From Desulfoferrobacter suflitae (GTDB lineage: Bacteria > Desulfobacterota > Syntrophobacteria > Syntrophobacterales > Syntrophobacteraceae), in NCBI RefSeq assembly GCF_022603395.1, contig NZ_JAIBKA010000004.1:186001-250000 (forward strand): DNA of 64,000 nucleotides. Reading direction: 5' to 3'. Every line of letters starts with the position of its first letter. Position 1 is the first letter of the stretch. The notes under the pieces were generated by a model, which was not told the origin of the DNA, ran no database searches, and saw only the letters and a list, made by a program, of their open reading frames with translations. A program made the translations under genes and the position numbers. Below, piece after piece: positions 56,833 through 64,000 of the stretch.

Positions 56833-56886
56833 GGTCATCCAGTGAGGGATGCTGCCCGTCCGGATTGCAGCCTTCGCCGGGATGAT
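56833..56886. repeat. Dispersed inverted-repeat element, copy 4
   Basis: GTCATCCAGTGAGGGATGCT, then GCCCGTCCGGATTGCAGCCT and TCGCCGGGATGATA. It is the close partner of copy 2 at 34557 and lies just after the porin gene. Confidence 0.65.
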
Positions 56887-57031
56887 AGTCGTCGTCCAGT
56901 TCAACAACAACCGCCCTGCTGAGGTTCTAAGGTCCATGTAGGACAAAAGCGGACAAGACCATCAGACCAATTCTTACGGCAGTATCAGAACACTCCCGAT
57001 ATACGTCTCATCCTGCACATGTGAGCCGGCC

Positions 57032-57607
57032 TCACAATTCATAACGCAGGCCGAAGCAGAGGGAATTGAATGCACCATGGACGCCGTCGAACAGCCCAAA
57101 CATGCCGGATCTATGGTGGATCCTGGTGATGAGGCTCCAGCGGGGCAATTGCGGGAGCCCGAAGGTCAATTCAAACATGAGATAATTGAGCACCTGGGCG
57201 GTATTGCCGTTGCGCCTTTCCTTTTCAAACTCGGGGACTTCGGTGGCCACCGAAAGCCCGTCGCCCACCGCAAAGGTGGTTTGCAGGTGGTTGTTCCAGG
57301 GGAAATCCAGCCAGCGGGCAATGACGAGGGCATCAAATTCGGCATTCTCCTGCCTCCCGAAATATTTGACCACGATCCCTTCGACTTCAAATCGGAGCTT
57401 GTCCCTGTAGGTGTAGAGGCCCCTTTCTACCGCCAGGGCCAGCAGGTACACATTCTTGAAATCCGCCTGGAAGGTTAACATCTCGCCCAAATCGCTGTCG
57501 GCTCCCTGGCCTCCATAAAGGGTCAGATACCATTTGTTTTCCGCTGCCGCCGGCCGTGCGGAAAGGATCAGGGCCAGCACTGTTAATGAAAGCACAAATT
57601 GCCGCAT
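57032..57607 (-). CDS. Small outer-membrane beta-barrel protein, PagL-like (acyloxyacyl hydrolase family)
   Basis: A 191-residue exported protein starting at the ATG at 57607 behind GGGAGGGG. The signal peptide is MRQFVLSLTVLALILSARPA with cleavage near AAAEN. Alternating hydrophobic strands and a C-terminal SLCFGLRYEL indicate an outer-membrane barrel. IHHRSGMFGLFDGVHGA near 165 has His-x-Ser as in the PagL catalytic pair. PagL removes an acyl chain from lipid A; this activity is a reasonable guess, not shown. It is convergent with the porin gene. Confidence 0.65.
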   Translation of the reverse strand: MRQFVLSLTVLALILSARPAAAENKWYLTLYGGQGADSDLGEMLTFQADFKNVYLLALAVERGLYTYRDKLRFEVEGIVVKYFGRQENAEFDALVIARWLDFPWNNHLQTTFAVGDGLSVATEVPEFEKERRNGNTAQVLNYLMFELTFGLPQLPRWSLITRIHHRSGMFGLFDGVHGAFNSLCFGLRYEL

Positions 57608-58043
57608 GAGCACCCCTCCCATTTTGTGGTTGTCTGCCTTCCCTTGAAACTGTTTGCTCGGTATATGAGATCCCGGTGTTGTCGATAGGTGCTGGTCAAA
57701 TTACCGAAAAGTCCGAGGGAAACCAAGCGAAAAATATCACAACCTGAAGATGATGGTGCGCGTGCGGCATGTCCGGAAAGAAGGGGTGGTAACATACCCT
57801 GCAAGGGATCGATCCTGCGGTTCTCTGATGGCCCCATGGCGGCAGTATCATACAGCCGCCTGCGACAGCCATCCGGCGGCGCGTTATAGGCGGTCGATGT
57901 GCCGGCTGAAAAAAATTTCTCACGCGTTAGTGAAAGTTTTCTCTTCCATTAATCGCCATCTTGTGGTAGTGGTGCTTCCCGAAATACAAAATTCACAGAC
58001 ATTCTACGCCCAACGTTAACATCTTCAAGAGCGGACCAAGACT
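57608..58043. other. Divergent intergenic region upstream of nuoA
   Basis: The 436 bases hold no recognised gene. Near 57916-57935, TTTCTCACGCGTTAGTGAAA is an imperfect inverted repeat that could be a regulator site. A weak promoter candidate lies at 57961-57990. Confidence 0.45.
57961..57990 (+). promoter_or_regulatory. Candidate promoter for the nuo operon
   Basis: TTGTGG (57961-57966) and TACAAA (57985-57990) are separated by 18 bases, about 55 bases before nuoA. Each box matches the consensus only in part. Confidence 0.3.
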
Positions 58044-58400
58044 ATGAGTGAATACATCCATGTGTTGATAATGCTCGTTTTGGCGGCGGCCACAGCCGGT
58101 GGGATGCTGGTCGCGACCAGTCTGATCGGCCCCAAGAAGTCCTTCATCGACAAGATGGAACCGTTCGAATGTGGTGAAAGCCCCATCGTATCGCCCAAGC
58201 TGCGGTTTTCCGTCAAATTTTATCTGGTGGCGCTGTTTTTTGTGATTTTCGACATCGAAGCGGTGTACGCCTACCCGTGGGCCGTGCTCTTCAAGGAGCT
58301 GGGCCTGTTCGGTTTCATCGAAATGATGATTTTTCTGACCATTTTGGCCATTGGCCTGATTTACGTGTGGAGAAGGGGAGCATTGGAATGGGATCGATAA
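58044..58400 (+). CDS. nuoA: NADH-quinone oxidoreductase subunit A-like
   Basis: A 118-residue membrane subunit of complex I with three helices. It shows KMEPFECGESPIVSPKLRFS, with the conserved Cys of the first loop, and FFVIFDIEAVYAYPWAVLFK with the acidic pair in helix 2. The ATG at 58044 opens the operon. Its last 13 bases overlap nuoB. Confidence 0.95.
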   Translation: MSEYIHVLIMLVLAAATAGGMLVATSLIGPKKSFIDKMEPFECGESPIVSPKLRFSVKFYLVALFFVIFDIEAVYAYPWAVLFKELGLFGFIEMMIFLTILAIGLIYVWRRGALEWDR

Positions 58401-58975
58401 AGGGCAGATTGGGCGCCCTTCGCAGAAGCGGTCAAGAGCTGCTCGATTCGGGAGAAGCCGAACGTCTGCTGGGCGGCAGCGTATTGTTCACCAAGGTGGA
58501 GTCGGTGGTCAATTGGGCACGAAAGTACTCTTTTTTCCTCTACCCATTTGTAACCGCCTGCTGCGGCATGGAGTTCATGTCCGTGGCGGGGCCGAAATAT
58601 GACCTCGACCGATTTGGCGCCGCATTGCCGCGCTTCTCGCCGCGCCAGGCGGATCTGCTGATGGTGGTCGGTACCATCAGCCATAAGCAGGCGCCTGTCC
58701 TGGTCAAGGTTTACAACCAGATGACCGAGCCCAAATGGGTTTTTGCCTTCGGCGTCTGCGCCGTTTCAGGCGGATTTTATGACAACTATGCAACCGTCCA
58801 GGGCATCGATACCCTCATCCCGGTCGATGTCTATGTGCCGGGTTGTCCACCTCGCCCTGAAATGGTCATTGACGGGCTGATGAAGCTGCAGGAGAAGGTC
58901 GCCCAGGAGCGTTGGTCGGACTGGCCGCGCGGTGCGGCGCCGGTGACCGACGAGGCCAAGCTTACCGAGTGTTGA
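58388..58975 (+). CDS. nuoB: NADH-quinone oxidoreductase subunit B-like
   Basis: NuoB carries cluster N2, which reduces quinone. The 195-residue protein has the ligands: adjacent Cys in TACCGMEFMS, one in FGVCAVSGGFY, and one in VPGCPPRPEMVIDGL. It starts at the ATG at 58388 inside the nuoA end; the frame is open upstream without a start signal. The N-terminus is about 40 residues longer than the Fe-S core. Confidence 0.95.
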   Translation: MGSIKGRLGALRRSGQELLDSGEAERLLGGSVLFTKVESVVNWARKYSFFLYPFVTACCGMEFMSVAGPKYDLDRFGAALPRFSPRQADLLMVVGTISHKQAPVLVKVYNQMTEPKWVFAFGVCAVSGGFYDNYATVQGIDTLIPVDVYVPGCPPRPEMVIDGLMKLQEKVAQERWSDWPRGAAPVTDEAKLTEC

Positions 58976-59009
58976 AAAACATCGTTAAACCCCTAGGAAG
59001 TGTTCGTTT

Positions 59010-59492
59010 ATGGATGCAAGTGTGACTTTACAGAGACTGACCGAGCGGTTTGGAGACTCGATCCTCGAGACCCATTCCTACCGGGGAGATGATACCGCGG
59101 TGGTGAAAAAAGAAGACATCGTCGCCCTATGCACGTTTCTGAGAGACGATGGCAAGCTTCTTTATAATTTCATGATGGATCTCACCGCGGTGGACTACCT
59201 GGGCAGGGAACCTCGCTTTGAAGTGGTGTATCATCTGTACTCGCTGAGGTACAACCGGAGGGTGAGGATCAAGGCAGGGGTGCCCGAGTCCGACTGCAGC
59301 ATCGATTCCATCGTGCCCGTATGGATCGCTGCCGACTGGTTTGAACGAGAAGTTTTCGACTTGTACGGAATAGCGTTCAACGGGCATCCTGATCTGCGCA
59401 GGCTTTTACTGTACGAAGGGTTTGAAGGGCATCCCCTGCGCAAAGATTATCCGGTAAAGAAGCGCCAGCCCCTGATCGGGCCGATCAATTAA
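59010..59492 (+). CDS. nuoC: NADH-quinone oxidoreductase subunit C-like
   Basis: A 160-residue peripheral-arm subunit of the 30-kDa family. Typical pieces are NFMMDLTAVDYLGREPRFEV and the C-terminal DWFEREVFDLYGIAFNGHPD followed by LLYEGFEGHPLRKDYPV. It is separate from NuoD, unlike the NuoCD fusion of E. coli. It starts 34 bases after nuoB. Confidence 0.94.
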   Translation: MDASVTLQRLTERFGDSILETHSYRGDDTAVVKKEDIVALCTFLRDDGKLLYNFMMDLTAVDYLGREPRFEVVYHLYSLRYNRRVRIKAGVPESDCSIDSIVPVWIAADWFEREVFDLYGIAFNGHPDLRRLLLYEGFEGHPLRKDYPVKKRQPLIGPIN

Positions 59493-59518
59493 CCCACCAG
59501 CGAGTCGTTGTTAGAGTC

Positions 59519-60709
59519 ATGTCTGAAATAGCCAAAGATCTTCATACCGAACACATGGTGATCAACATGGGTCCCTCCCACCCGGTGACCCATGGAACCG
59601 TCAAATTTCTGGTGACCCTGGATGGAGAGACCATCGAGGACCTGAAGGTGGAAATCGGGTACCTCCACAGAGGGTTCGAAAAGATGTGCGAGAGTGGCAC
59701 GTGGTATCAGGTGTTCCCTTATACCGATCGGTTGAACTACGTCTCGCCGCTCATCAACAACGTGGGTTATGCGCTGGCGGTGGAGAAGCTCATCGGTATT
59801 GATGTGCCCGAGCGGTGCAAATACGTCCGGGTCATTGCCTGCGAACTGTCACGCATCGCCGACCATATGACCAATGTCGCTGCAGGCGGTCTGGAACTGG
59901 GTGCATTCACGGCCTTTCTCTATTTTGTCGAAGCGCGCGAACTGGTCTGGGACTTGATCGAAATGCTGTGCGGAGCGCGCGTGACGACCAATTACGTGCG
60001 GATCGGCGGGCTCAAGAATGATCTTCCCGACGGGTTCAAGCAAAAGACGCTGGAGGTCTTCAAGCGCTGTCGGGTTCTGTGGAGCGATGTGAATAAGCTG
60101 CTCACCAAGAACCGGGTATTCATCGACCGTGTGCGCGATGTCGGCACGATGCCGGCCGAGGAAGCCATCGCCTACGGGTTTACCGGCCCCTGCCTGCGGG
60201 CCTGCGGGGTGCCCTACGATGTGCGCAAGGCCAACCCGTATCTGGTTTACGACCGCATGGACTTTGAAGTCCCCATTGGAGAAACCGGTGACAATTTCGA
60301 CAAGTACCTGGTGCGCATGGAGGAGATCAATCAAAGCATGCGCATTGTGGAGCAGGCGCTGGAGCAGCTTCCGGGCGGGCCCATAAACGTCGACATGCCC
60401 TACTATAGGTGGCAGTCGAAAGACGACATCTATAACAGGATCGACTCTTTGATATTTCATTTCAAGACCGTGATCGAGGGCATCAAGCCGCCTCCCGGCG
60501 AAGTGTATCTCGCCGTCGAAAGCGGCAATGGTGAGCTCGGATTCTATCTTGTGAGTGATGGGAGCGGCAAGCCTTACAAATGTAGAGTAAGACCTCCGTG
60601 TTTTCCTCTCACCGCCGCAATGCCAAGGATGATGAAGGGGAGGCTCATCGCCGATATCGTCCCCACCTTTGATATGATCAACATGATCGGCGGAGAATGC
60701 GATAGATAA
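59519..60709 (+). CDS. nuoD: NADH-quinone oxidoreductase subunit D-like
   Basis: The 49-kDa subunit that forms the quinone pocket with NuoB. The 396-residue protein has HMVINMGPSHPVTHGTVKFL, IGYLHRGFEKMCE with the conserved His, LSRIADHMTNVAAGGLELGA and a C-terminal LIADIVPTFDMINMIGGECD. The final segment differs from the FGEVDR end of many homologues, which may reflect a different quinone site. nuoH follows after only 2 bases; nuoE, nuoF and nuoG are absent between them. Confidence 0.94.
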   Translation: MSEIAKDLHTEHMVINMGPSHPVTHGTVKFLVTLDGETIEDLKVEIGYLHRGFEKMCESGTWYQVFPYTDRLNYVSPLINNVGYALAVEKLIGIDVPERCKYVRVIACELSRIADHMTNVAAGGLELGAFTAFLYFVEARELVWDLIEMLCGARVTTNYVRIGGLKNDLPDGFKQKTLEVFKRCRVLWSDVNKLLTKNRVFIDRVRDVGTMPAEEAIAYGFTGPCLRACGVPYDVRKANPYLVYDRMDFEVPIGETGDNFDKYLVRMEEINQSMRIVEQALEQLPGGPINVDMPYYRWQSKDDIYNRIDSLIFHFKTVIEGIKPPPGEVYLAVESGNGELGFYLVSDGSGKPYKCRVRPPCFPLTAAMPRMMKGRLIADIVPTFDMINMIGGECDR

Positions 60710-60711
60710 CC

Positions 60712-61791
60712 ATGGTTGCAGATCTTATCGAGTCGGTAGCAAAGATTGTATTCATATTCAGCATCAACCTGGGATTTTTTGCCCCCATTTTGGGCTGGGT
60801 GGAACGCAAGCAGAGTGCGGTCATGCAGGACAGAATCGGAGCGAACCGCGCCAACATCGGTAAATTCACCATCATTGGACTTTTCCATCCGATCGCGGAT
60901 GCCGTCAAGGTGCTCACCAAGGAAGACTTCGTTCCCGCCGGTGCCAATAAGTTTTTCCATACCCTCGCTCCTTTCATATGTCTGGTTCCCGCCATCGCGA
61001 CCTTTTCCGTCATCCCATTTGGTGGGCAATACGAGTTATTCGGCCACCACGTCAATCTGGTCATCGCCGACCTGGATGTGGGCATTCTTTTCGTCTTCGC
61101 CCTGACCTCACTTGCCACCTTCGGAGTGGTTCTGGCCGGCTGGTCTTCGCGCAGCAACTGGTCCCTTTTGGGGGGGCTGCGCGCCTCGGCGCAGATGCTC
61201 TCCTATGAAGTGGCCATGGGGTTGGCGATCATCGGCATCATTATGGTCTTCGGTACCCTGAAGCTGAGTGAGATCGGAGCGATGCAGGAAAACTTCCTGC
61301 ACTGGGGCATCTTTATTCAACCGCTCGGTTTCATTCTTTTCTTCACCTGTGCTGTGGCCGAGAACAAGCGGGTTCCGTTCGACGTCCCCGAGGCGGAATC
61401 GGAGCTGGTAGCGGGATATTTCACGGAATACAGCGGTCTCAAGTTCGTCATGTTCTGGATGAGTGAGTTCCTGGAGATCGTCACTATCAGCGGCATTCTC
61501 ACCACACTCTTTCTGGGCGCCTGGCATATCCCGTTTGTGACCGATGCCATGCTCCTTTCTTTCTTTCAGTTTGCCGGGCCCAACGGGGCAACCATTCTTG
61601 CGATGCTCGTCAATATTGCCACCTTTTTTGCCAAGGTGATCTTTTTTATATGGCTGCAGATGACCATTCGATGGACGCTTCCGCGTTTTCGATATGATCA
61701 GGTGATGAGATTGTGCTGGAAGATGATTCTTCCGCTTTCCCTCATCAACATCTCAATAACCGGGTTGGTTCTCTTATTATGGATAAAATGA
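60712..61791 (+). CDS. nuoH: NADH-quinone oxidoreductase subunit H-like
   Basis: NuoH links the quinone site to the membrane pumps. The 359-residue protein has eight or nine helices. It shows WVERKQSAVMQDRIGANRAN near 24, LFHPIADAVKVLTKEDF, CAVAENKRVPFDVPEAESEL near 216 with the charged loop, and TEYSGLKFVMFWMSEF. It begins 2 bases after nuoD and overlaps nuoI by 13 bases. Confidence 0.95.
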   Translation: MVADLIESVAKIVFIFSINLGFFAPILGWVERKQSAVMQDRIGANRANIGKFTIIGLFHPIADAVKVLTKEDFVPAGANKFFHTLAPFICLVPAIATFSVIPFGGQYELFGHHVNLVIADLDVGILFVFALTSLATFGVVLAGWSSRSNWSLLGGLRASAQMLSYEVAMGLAIIGIIMVFGTLKLSEIGAMQENFLHWGIFIQPLGFILFFTCAVAENKRVPFDVPEAESELVAGYFTEYSGLKFVMFWMSEFLEIVTISGILTTLFLGAWHIPFVTDAMLLSFFQFAGPNGATILAMLVNIATFFAKVIFFIWLQMTIRWTLPRFRYDQVMRLCWKMILPLSLINISITGLVLLLWIK

Positions 61792-62402
61792 CACAGTTCG
61801 ATGGAAAAGGTTCTCAGGTAACGGTTGGCGTCCCGGCTGGCAGGCTGAAGCCCAAACGGGTGAGGAGAAACCTCGATCTTACCCTGTGGGAGAAACTGTA
61901 TGTTTTTGAGATCATTCGGGGAATGTACGTCACCACCAAACATTTTGCCTTGAACATGCTGGGATTTGTGCTTCCTCCCCGCGGCAAGAAGAGGAGCGTC
62001 TTCACCGTCTATTACCCGGACGAGAAGGTTGTGCTTCCCCCTGCTTATCGGGGCCGGCCCGTTTTGGTGATGCGTCCGGATGGAACGGAAAGGTGTGTGG
62101 CGTGCGGGTTGTGTGAGACGGCATGTCCCGGCCATGCCATTTCCATCGTCGGGGCAGAGAGAGAAAACGGCGAGAGATACCCGTTGAGCTATGTTCTGGA
62201 TATGACCCGCTGCGTGTATTGCGGCTTTTGCGAGGAAGTCTGCCCGAAGGAGGCGATTGTGATGAGCTCCGAGTACCAGGGATTGGCGGAGACCGACCGG
62301 AGCCGCATGCGCTATTCCAAAGAGCAGCTTTTAAGGTCCGAGGAAAGTGTCAAGGGGCGCATAGAATATATCAGGAGGATCTACTCCAAATGCAATTATT
62401 GA
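61779..62402 (+). CDS. nuoI: NADH-quinone oxidoreductase subunit I-like (2[4Fe-4S])
   Basis: NuoI carries clusters N6a and N6b that feed N2. The 207-residue protein has two motifs, CVACGLCETACP near 106 and CVYCGFCEEVCP near 146, and the family's LPPAYRGRPVL stretch. I start at the ATG at 61779, overlapping nuoH. With E, F and G absent here, NuoI is the likely entry point for electrons from an external donor such as ferredoxin. Confidence 0.94.
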   Translation: MDKMTQFDGKGSQVTVGVPAGRLKPKRVRRNLDLTLWEKLYVFEIIRGMYVTTKHFALNMLGFVLPPRGKKRSVFTVYYPDEKVVLPPAYRGRPVLVMRPDGTERCVACGLCETACPGHAISIVGAERENGERYPLSYVLDMTRCVYCGFCEEVCPKEAIVMSSEYQGLAETDRSRMRYSKEQLLRSEESVKGRIEYIRRIYSKCNY

Positions 62403-62905
62403 TGTTTTACCTACTCGGATTGGGCGCTGTTGTGGCGGCGCTGATTATGGTCACCAATAAGAGGCCTGTGCGCGCCGCCATGAGCCTGATTGCAACCATG
62501 TCGTTTCTGGCCGGTCTGTATGTGCTCCTCGACGCGCACCTGATCGCTGCGCTGCAGTTGATCGTGTACGCGGGAGCCATTATGGTGCTGTTCCTTTTCG
62601 TGATCATGCTCCTCAACATCGAGGAGAAGGAAGGACGGCTGGCCGGCAGTGCACTGTTGTGGCAAATGATCGCCATCGCGGTGGTCGGGTTGGTGTTTGT
62701 GTTGATGGTGAGTGTGGTCAAGTTGAGTGACAACGTTGTGCCGCTGGGAGAGGCGGCTGCTCTATTCGGCACCACTAGAGCCGTAGGGAAGATGCTCTTC
62801 ACCGAGTACCTGTTGCCCTTCGAAATAGCCTCGGTGTTGTTGCTCGCAGCGATTGTCGGTGCGGTTATCCTGGCCAAGAGACGGATTGATGATTCGGATC
62901 AATGA
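62390..62905 (+). CDS. nuoJ: NADH-quinone oxidoreductase subunit J-like
   Basis: A 171-residue membrane subunit with five helices. The conserved region LQLIVYAGAIMVLFLFVIML near 62-81 is clear. It starts at the ATG at 62390 behind AGGAGGAT and overlaps nuoI by 13 bases. Confidence 0.94.
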   Translation: MQLLMFYLLGLGAVVAALIMVTNKRPVRAAMSLIATMSFLAGLYVLLDAHLIAALQLIVYAGAIMVLFLFVIMLLNIEEKEGRLAGSALLWQMIAIAVVGLVFVLMVSVVKLSDNVVPLGEAAALFGTTRAVGKMLFTEYLLPFEIASVLLLAAIVGAVILAKRRIDDSDQ

Positions 62906-62939
62906 GCTCTCTTACTTTCCGGATCAGGGAATGTAGCCT

Positions 62940-63242
62940 ATGGTTTCACTGAATTCTTATCTGATTTTGGGCGCCATGCTTTTTTCAATCGGCGCGGTGG
63001 GCGTGTTCACGCAGCGCAATGCACTGATCATTTACATGTGTATCGAGTTGATGTTGAACGCGGTGAATTTAACTCTTGTTGCGTTTTCACGATTCCTGAA
63101 CAACTTGGACGGCCATGTGTTTGTGTTTATGATCATGACGGTTGCTGCGGCGGAAGCTGCGGTGGGGCTGTCCATCATCATTTCACTGTTTAGAAACAAG
63201 CCTACCGTTAATGTGGATGACATCAATTTAAGCAAAGGTTAA
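62940..63242 (+). CDS. nuoK: NADH-quinone oxidoreductase subunit K-like
   Basis: A 100-residue, three-helix MrpC-like subunit. It has [20 protein letters not shown], then [20 protein letters not shown] with the key Glu, and [20 protein letters not shown] with the second conserved Glu. It follows nuoJ by 34 bases. Confidence 0.95.
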   Translation: MVSLNSYLILGAMLFSIGAVGVFTQRNALIIYMCIELMLNAVNLTLVAFSRFLNNLDGHVFVFMIMTVAAAEAAVGLSIIISLFRNKPTVNVDDINLSKG

Positions 63243-63249
63243 TGAAGAC

Positions 63250-64000
63250 GTGGAAACGATTGTATCCATAAAACCGGTTCTTGCTGTGCTGAGCTCTCTT
63301 CTTGCGGTGCCTTTGATCTTGAGGACGGGAGATCGCCCCAACCTGCGTGAGTTTTGGTCGATACTCGCCGGGGTCATCAAGTTCTCAATCGTCATATCGA
63401 TGGCGCCCGCCATTTTATCCGGTCACACCATCGAGTACACTCTCGTCACGTTTTTCCAGGGGGTTTCCATCAAGTTTCGGGTGGATGCTCTGGGCATGGT
63501 GTTCGCCACGGTTTCTTCCTTCTTGTGGATTGTCACCACCTTCTATTCCATCGGTTACATGCGCTCCAACAAAGAGCAATCACAGACAAGATACTACACC
63601 TGCTTTGCCATCAGTCTCGCGTCTGCCGTCGGGGTGGCCTTCTCGGGGAACCTAGTGACTCTGTTCGTGTTCTATGAATTTCTCAGCCTTGCCACGGTCC
63701 CCCTGGTGGGTCATAAGGAAACGCCTGAGGCGATCGAGGGGGCAAGGAAGTACTTCCTGTACTTGCTCAGCCTGTCGAAGACCTTGCTGTTGGCGGCCAT
63801 CATCATCGTTTTTGTGGTAACCGGTACGACGGACTTCCAAAGCGATGGGCTGTTGAGTCAACATGCGGCGACACCGCTGCTGTTCGTGGCGTTCTTTTTC
63901 TTCCTGTACGGGTTTGCCAAGGGTGCGGTCATGCCGCTGCACAACTGGCTGCCCTCGGCGATGGTGGCTCCGACTCCGGTCAGCGCCCTGCTGCATGCGG
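63250..64000 (+). CDS. Antiporter-like subunit of complex I (MrpD/NuoL/M/N family), 3' end cut by window
   Basis: The visible 250 residues start at a GTG at 63250, 7 bases after nuoK, and run off the right edge. They contain VFYEFLSLATVPLVGHKETP with the pump Glu, GARKYFLYLLSLSKTLLLAA with a helix-7 Lys, and FAKGAVMPLHNWLPSAMVAP with the second key Lys. The sequence resembles MrpD-type cation/proton antiporter subunits more than canonical NuoL, whose N-terminus differs. Position after nuoK would normally be nuoL. Confidence 0.85.
   Translation, partial: METIVSIKPVLAVLSSLLAVPLILRTGDRPNLREFWSILAGVIKFSIVISMAPAILSGHTIEYTLVTFFQGVSIKFRVDALGMVFATVSSFLWIVTTFYSIGYMRSNKEQSQTRYYTCFAISLASAVGVAFSGNLVTLFVFYEFLSLATVPLVGHKETPEAIEGARKYFLYLLSLSKTLLLAAIIIVFVVTGTTDFQSDGLLSQHAATPLLFVAFFFFLYGFAKGAVMPLHNWLPSAMVAPTPVSALLHA

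Overview
This 64 kb window looks like a chromosomal segment of a strictly anaerobic Desulfobacterota bacterium of the Syntrophobacter type. That placement rests on gene content: a 2-oxoacid:ferredoxin oxidoreductase beside several heterodisulfide-reductase-like proteins, a complex I operon without its NADH-input module, an ATP synthase with sodium-type c subunits, an Fe-S class I fumarase, LarC, and an in-frame UGA in hdrA best read as selenocysteine. It is inference; no rRNA or other taxonomic marker was seen.

Layout. 1-7.3 kb: a partial M20 peptidase, hutI-hutH (start of histidine breakdown), an unknown protein beside larC, a small unknown protein and an HD-domain nucleotidase-like protein. 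7.6-18.4 kb: a long plus-strand anabolic run, ilvB-ilvN-ilvC-psd-pssA-leuC-leuD-leuB-asd-rsmD-coaD. It makes branched-chain amino acids, phosphatidylethanolamine, aspartate semialdehyde and CoA; no leuA is present. 18.5-19.4 kb: an MltB-type transglycosylase. 19.7-23.2 kb: an Fo-only ATP synthase operon (atpZ, atpI, a, a three-hairpin c, a one-hairpin c, two b-type subunits), closed by a terminator. 23.4-30.7 kb: a kinase-like protein, then ffh, rpsP, khpA, rimM, trmD, a second RNA methyltransferase, rplS, yraN and rsmI. 30.9-37.9 kb: a large SLH/NlpC-P60-like/MopE/CAP surface protein, unknown proteins, a UvrD-type helicase and a small ferritin-like protein.

38.0-48.5 kb is the most interesting region. 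Seven co-directional minus-strand genes follow one good sigma70-type promoter: korD-korA-korB-korC, a 1124-residue GltD-HdrA-like fusion, an MvhD-HdrC-HdrB fusion, and a selenocysteine HdrA carrying a C-terminal MvhD domain. The gamma gene overlaps the beta gene and the fusion gene by 4 bp at each end. I infer that 2-oxoacid oxidation (or reductive carboxylation), ferredoxin, a pyridine nucleotide and a thiol/disulfide or other Hdr substrate are joined in one flavin-based electron-bifurcating or confurcating system.

49.1-57.6 kb: an SLC13-type permease with four RCK_C-like repeats, an atypical aldehyde dehydrogenase, class I fumarase, a PrmA-like methyltransferase, a porin and a PagL-like outer-membrane protein. 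58.0-64.0 kb: nuoA-B-C-D-H-I-J-K and a truncated antiporter-like subunit. nuoE, nuoF and nuoG are absent where they would normally lie, so electrons probably enter from ferredoxin or another carrier. Together the Kor/Hdr cluster, the NADH-module-less complex I and the unusual sodium-type rotor suggest energy conservation near the thermodynamic limit, as in syntrophic or sulfate-reducing growth.
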